DNA of 22,118 nucleotides from an uncultured Erysipelotrichaceae bacterium (GTDB lineage Bacteria > Bacillota_I > Bacilli_A > Erysipelotrichales > Erysipelotrichaceae). The notes beneath the pieces are model-generated. The model was not told the origin of the DNA, searched no databases, and saw nothing but the letters and a program-made list of their open reading frames with translations. Location of the stretch: positions 1 to 22,118 of the forward strand of contig CAKUQM010000029.1 of NCBI GenBank assembly GCA_934675465.1. Reading direction: 5' to 3'. Both the position numbers and the translations under genes were made by a program. Of this stretch, positions 21,061 through 22,118 are shown piece by piece; the first letter of the stretch is position 1, and each line of letters begins with the position of its first letter.

Positions 21061-21932
21061 TTGGTCCACCTTGTTGTAAAGCCACATGGTAAATAGAAGT
21101 CGATGTCTTTCATCTTGACACCTATTTCTTCCCCATGCGGATTCGAGCCTAGGTTCGAGCCCAGGTTCGAGCCCGGCAAGTAACACCTAAGTACATTTTC
21201 AATGGTTGTACAAGAATAGCCTGTTGTATAAGTATTAATGATAAGGAATAGTGGGTCATCACTTAATAATTTGGCTGCTTCTTCGATTAATGGTCCAATT
21301 TGTTCTTCAAACTTGAAGATTTCATTGTTTGGACCTCTACCATAAGAAGGTGGGTCCATGATAATACCATCATATTTTCTTCCTCTTCTAACTTCTCTTT
21401 TCATGAACTTTAGACAATCTTCAACGATATATCTAATGCATGTATTTTGTAAGTTAGATAGGTCTCTGTTTTCCTTGGCCCATTCAACCATGCCCTTAGA
21501 AGCATCGACATGGACTACTTCACTAATGCCTGCACTTGCTGCAACAGTTGTTGCTGCACCAGAGTAGGCAAATAAATTCAATACCTTAGCATCAGGTCTA
21601 TCTTTTAATTTATCGTAGATAAAGTCCCAATTGGCAGCTTGTTCTGGGAAGATTCCAGTGTGCTTAAAATTGGTTGGCGATACTTTAAAAGTTAGATCTT
21701 TATAATGAATATGCCATTTTTCAGGTAGTTTCTTCTTAAATTCCCAATAACCACCACCAGTCTTAGAACGGTGGTAGATAGCATCAGCTTTGTCCCAAAG
21801 CTCAGGTTTTTGTTTCTTCCAGATAGCCATTGGATCTGGTCTTCTTAAAATGTAGGGACCCCAAATTTCTAGTTTTTCACTGTCACCTGCATCTAAAAGA
21901 TAATAATCTTTAATATTTTCACTGTATAACAT
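21057..21932 (-). CDS. Class I SAM-dependent RNA methyltransferase (RlmI/RlmK-like) with GSN repeat insert
   Basis: 291 residues. A Rossmann-fold methyltransferase: motif I VLNLFAYSGAATT (117-129), the acidic VDAS (142-145), and catalytic-loop DPPSYGRG (193-200). This resembles the rRNA methyltransferase group of RlmI/RlmK type, and a partner RluA enzyme encoded 4 bases overlapping supports an RNA-modification role. The target base is unknown. Residues 254-265 (GSNLGSNLGSNP) are encoded by three tandem 12-bp units; they lie in a loop between the strand ending RCYLP and the segment HGEEIGVKM, a place where homologues have a variable loop. No Shine-Dalgarno site; TAAAAT lies 6 bases before the ATG at 21932. 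First gene of the three-gene minus-strand operon. Confidence 0.88.
   Translation of the reverse strand: MLYSENIKDYYLLDAGDSEKLEIWGPYILRRPDPMAIWKKQKPELWDKADAIYHRSKTGGGYWEFKKKLPEKWHIHYKDLTFKVSPTNFKHTGIFPEQAANWDFIYDKLKDRPDAKVLNLFAYSGAATTVAASAGISEVVHVDASKGMVEWAKENRDLSNLQNTCIRYIVEDCLKFMKREVRRGRKYDGIIMDPPSYGRGPNNEIFKFEEQIGPLIEEAAKLLSDDPLFLIINTYTTGYSCTTIENVLRCYLPGSNLGSNLGSNPHGEEIGVKMKDIDFYLPCGFTTRWTK
21138..21173 (-). repeat. Three tandem 12-bp units encoding Gly-Ser-Asn-Leu/Pro
   Basis: On the minus strand, GGCTCGAACCTG, GGCTCGAACCTA and GGCTCGAATCCG follow one another in frame. The same core recurs in the GNAT gene at 16063-16086. The core GGYTCGARCC is almost its own reverse complement. Confidence 0.9.
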
Positions 21933-21938
21933 AAGACA

Positions 21939-21944
21939 ATTTTA
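21939..21944 (-). promoter_or_regulatory. -10 box of the methyltransferase/RluA operon (leaderless)
   Basis: TAAAAT on the minus strand, 6 bases from the ATG at 21932. The -35 region is only weakly similar to consensus. Confidence 0.5.
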
Positions 21945-21973
21945 TAACATCGAGCTAATAATTAAAACTGTTG

Positions 21974-21979
21974 TATAAT
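21974..21979 (+). promoter_or_regulatory. -10 box of the downstream GNAT gene
   Basis: TATAAT, 7 bases before the ATG at 21987; no clear -35 box or Shine-Dalgarno site. Confidence 0.5.
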
Positions 21980-21986
21980 AATGGTC

Positions 21987-22118
21987 ATGATTAAAAAATG
22001 TATTAATGAAGACGCAAGAAAATTATTAGATTACTTATATCTAGATAAGGTAATGAATTTGTTCGCCATTGGCGATATTTTAAACTTTGGGGTTGATAGT
22101 GAAACCATGGATGTTTGG
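21987..22118 (+). CDS. GNAT-family acetyltransferase, N-terminal part (runs off the window)
   Basis: 44 residues are visible, starting MIKKCINEDARKLLDYLYLD and continuing with MNLFAIGDILNFGVDSETMDVW to the last base, with no stop codon. The pattern 'leucine-rich helix, NLF-x-IGD-x-x-NFG' is that of the N-terminal region of a subgroup of GNAT-like acetyltransferases. There is no catalytic motif within the visible part, so the function is only suggested. The ATG at 21987 is preferred over 21981, which gives another frame; neither has a Shine-Dalgarno site. TATAAT lies 7 bases upstream. The gene is divergent from the methyltransferase operon. Confidence 0.6.
   Translation, partial: MIKKCINEDARKLLDYLYLDKVMNLFAIGDILNFGVDSETMDVW

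Noticed and set aside
21138..21173. Plus-strand copies of GGTTCGAGCCC look like tRNA T-arms
   Set aside because: No acceptor, D or anticodon arms are nearby, the spacing is 12 bp, and the repeats are in frame in a conserved methyltransferase gene.
21061..21186. N-terminal extension of the RluA protein (start at 21186)
   Set aside because: It is an out-of-frame reading of the GSN repeats and the 3' end of the methyltransferase gene; the ATGA overlap at 21060 with a good Shine-Dalgarno is the natural start.

Overview
The window is 22.1 kb of AT-rich, densely packed bacterial chromosome. UGA is used as an ordinary stop. The RNase-like, PTS, WYL, GntR-UTRA and lipoprotein families seen here fit a low-GC Bacillota. 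Single-chain L-serine dehydratase, a CadA-type pump with its HMA domain on a separate small protein, and an M15/VanY-like protein would suit Erysipelotrichia, but that placement is an inference and no rRNA or other marker is present. No tRNA, rRNA, CRISPR array, insertion sequence or phage gene was found. No gene-free stretch exceeds 300 bases; the longest is the 174-bp control region between the GntR regulator and the 6-phospho-beta-glucosidase.

Layout. (1) 1-390 is the 3' end of a MATE efflux transporter, facing a WYL regulator (382-1293, minus). (2) A palindrome lies between the WYL gene and a divergent pair: an unknown membrane protein and an L-serine dehydratase that ends in cysteine. 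(3) A cyclophilin (minus) is divergent from a class I aminotransferase (plus). (4) A small unknown lipoprotein gene sits between two almost identical terminator hairpins. (5) A minus-strand metal operon runs HMA protein, P1B ATPase, ArsR/SmtB repressor, then ruvX, with an ArsR-type operator on its promoter. (6) A GntR/UTRA repressor is divergent from a beta-glucoside operon (GH1 6-phospho-beta-glucosidase and PTS EIIBCA); two mirror-image operators flank the control region. (7) A DUF2974-type alpha/beta hydrolase converges on a GH2 glycosidase, with which it overlaps. (8) A GNAT acetyltransferase and a small unknown protein converge on a rhomboid protease with no spacer. (9) A patatin-like phospholipase and a double-thioredoxin lipoprotein converge on a minus-strand operon of rRNA-type methyltransferase, RluA pseudouridine synthase and a VanY-like protein that has lost its zinc ligands. 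(10) The 5' end of another GNAT protein closes the window.

Three things stand out. First, eight genes have a TANAAT hexamer exactly six bases before the ATG and no Shine-Dalgarno sequence, while neighbouring genes have good Shine-Dalgarno sites; this points to a large leaderless class. Second, a 12-bp unit (GGC TCG AAY plus one codon) is repeated in tandem and in frame inside two unrelated genes 5 kb apart, giving Gly-Ser-Asn-Leu type inserts in surface loops. Third, the M15-type peptidase homologue lacks the zinc ligands and catalytic glutamate and is probably a pseudoenzyme. Regulatory sites are unusually legible throughout: operators, overlapping divergent promoters, and a terminator hidden inside the coding sequence of the opposite strand.
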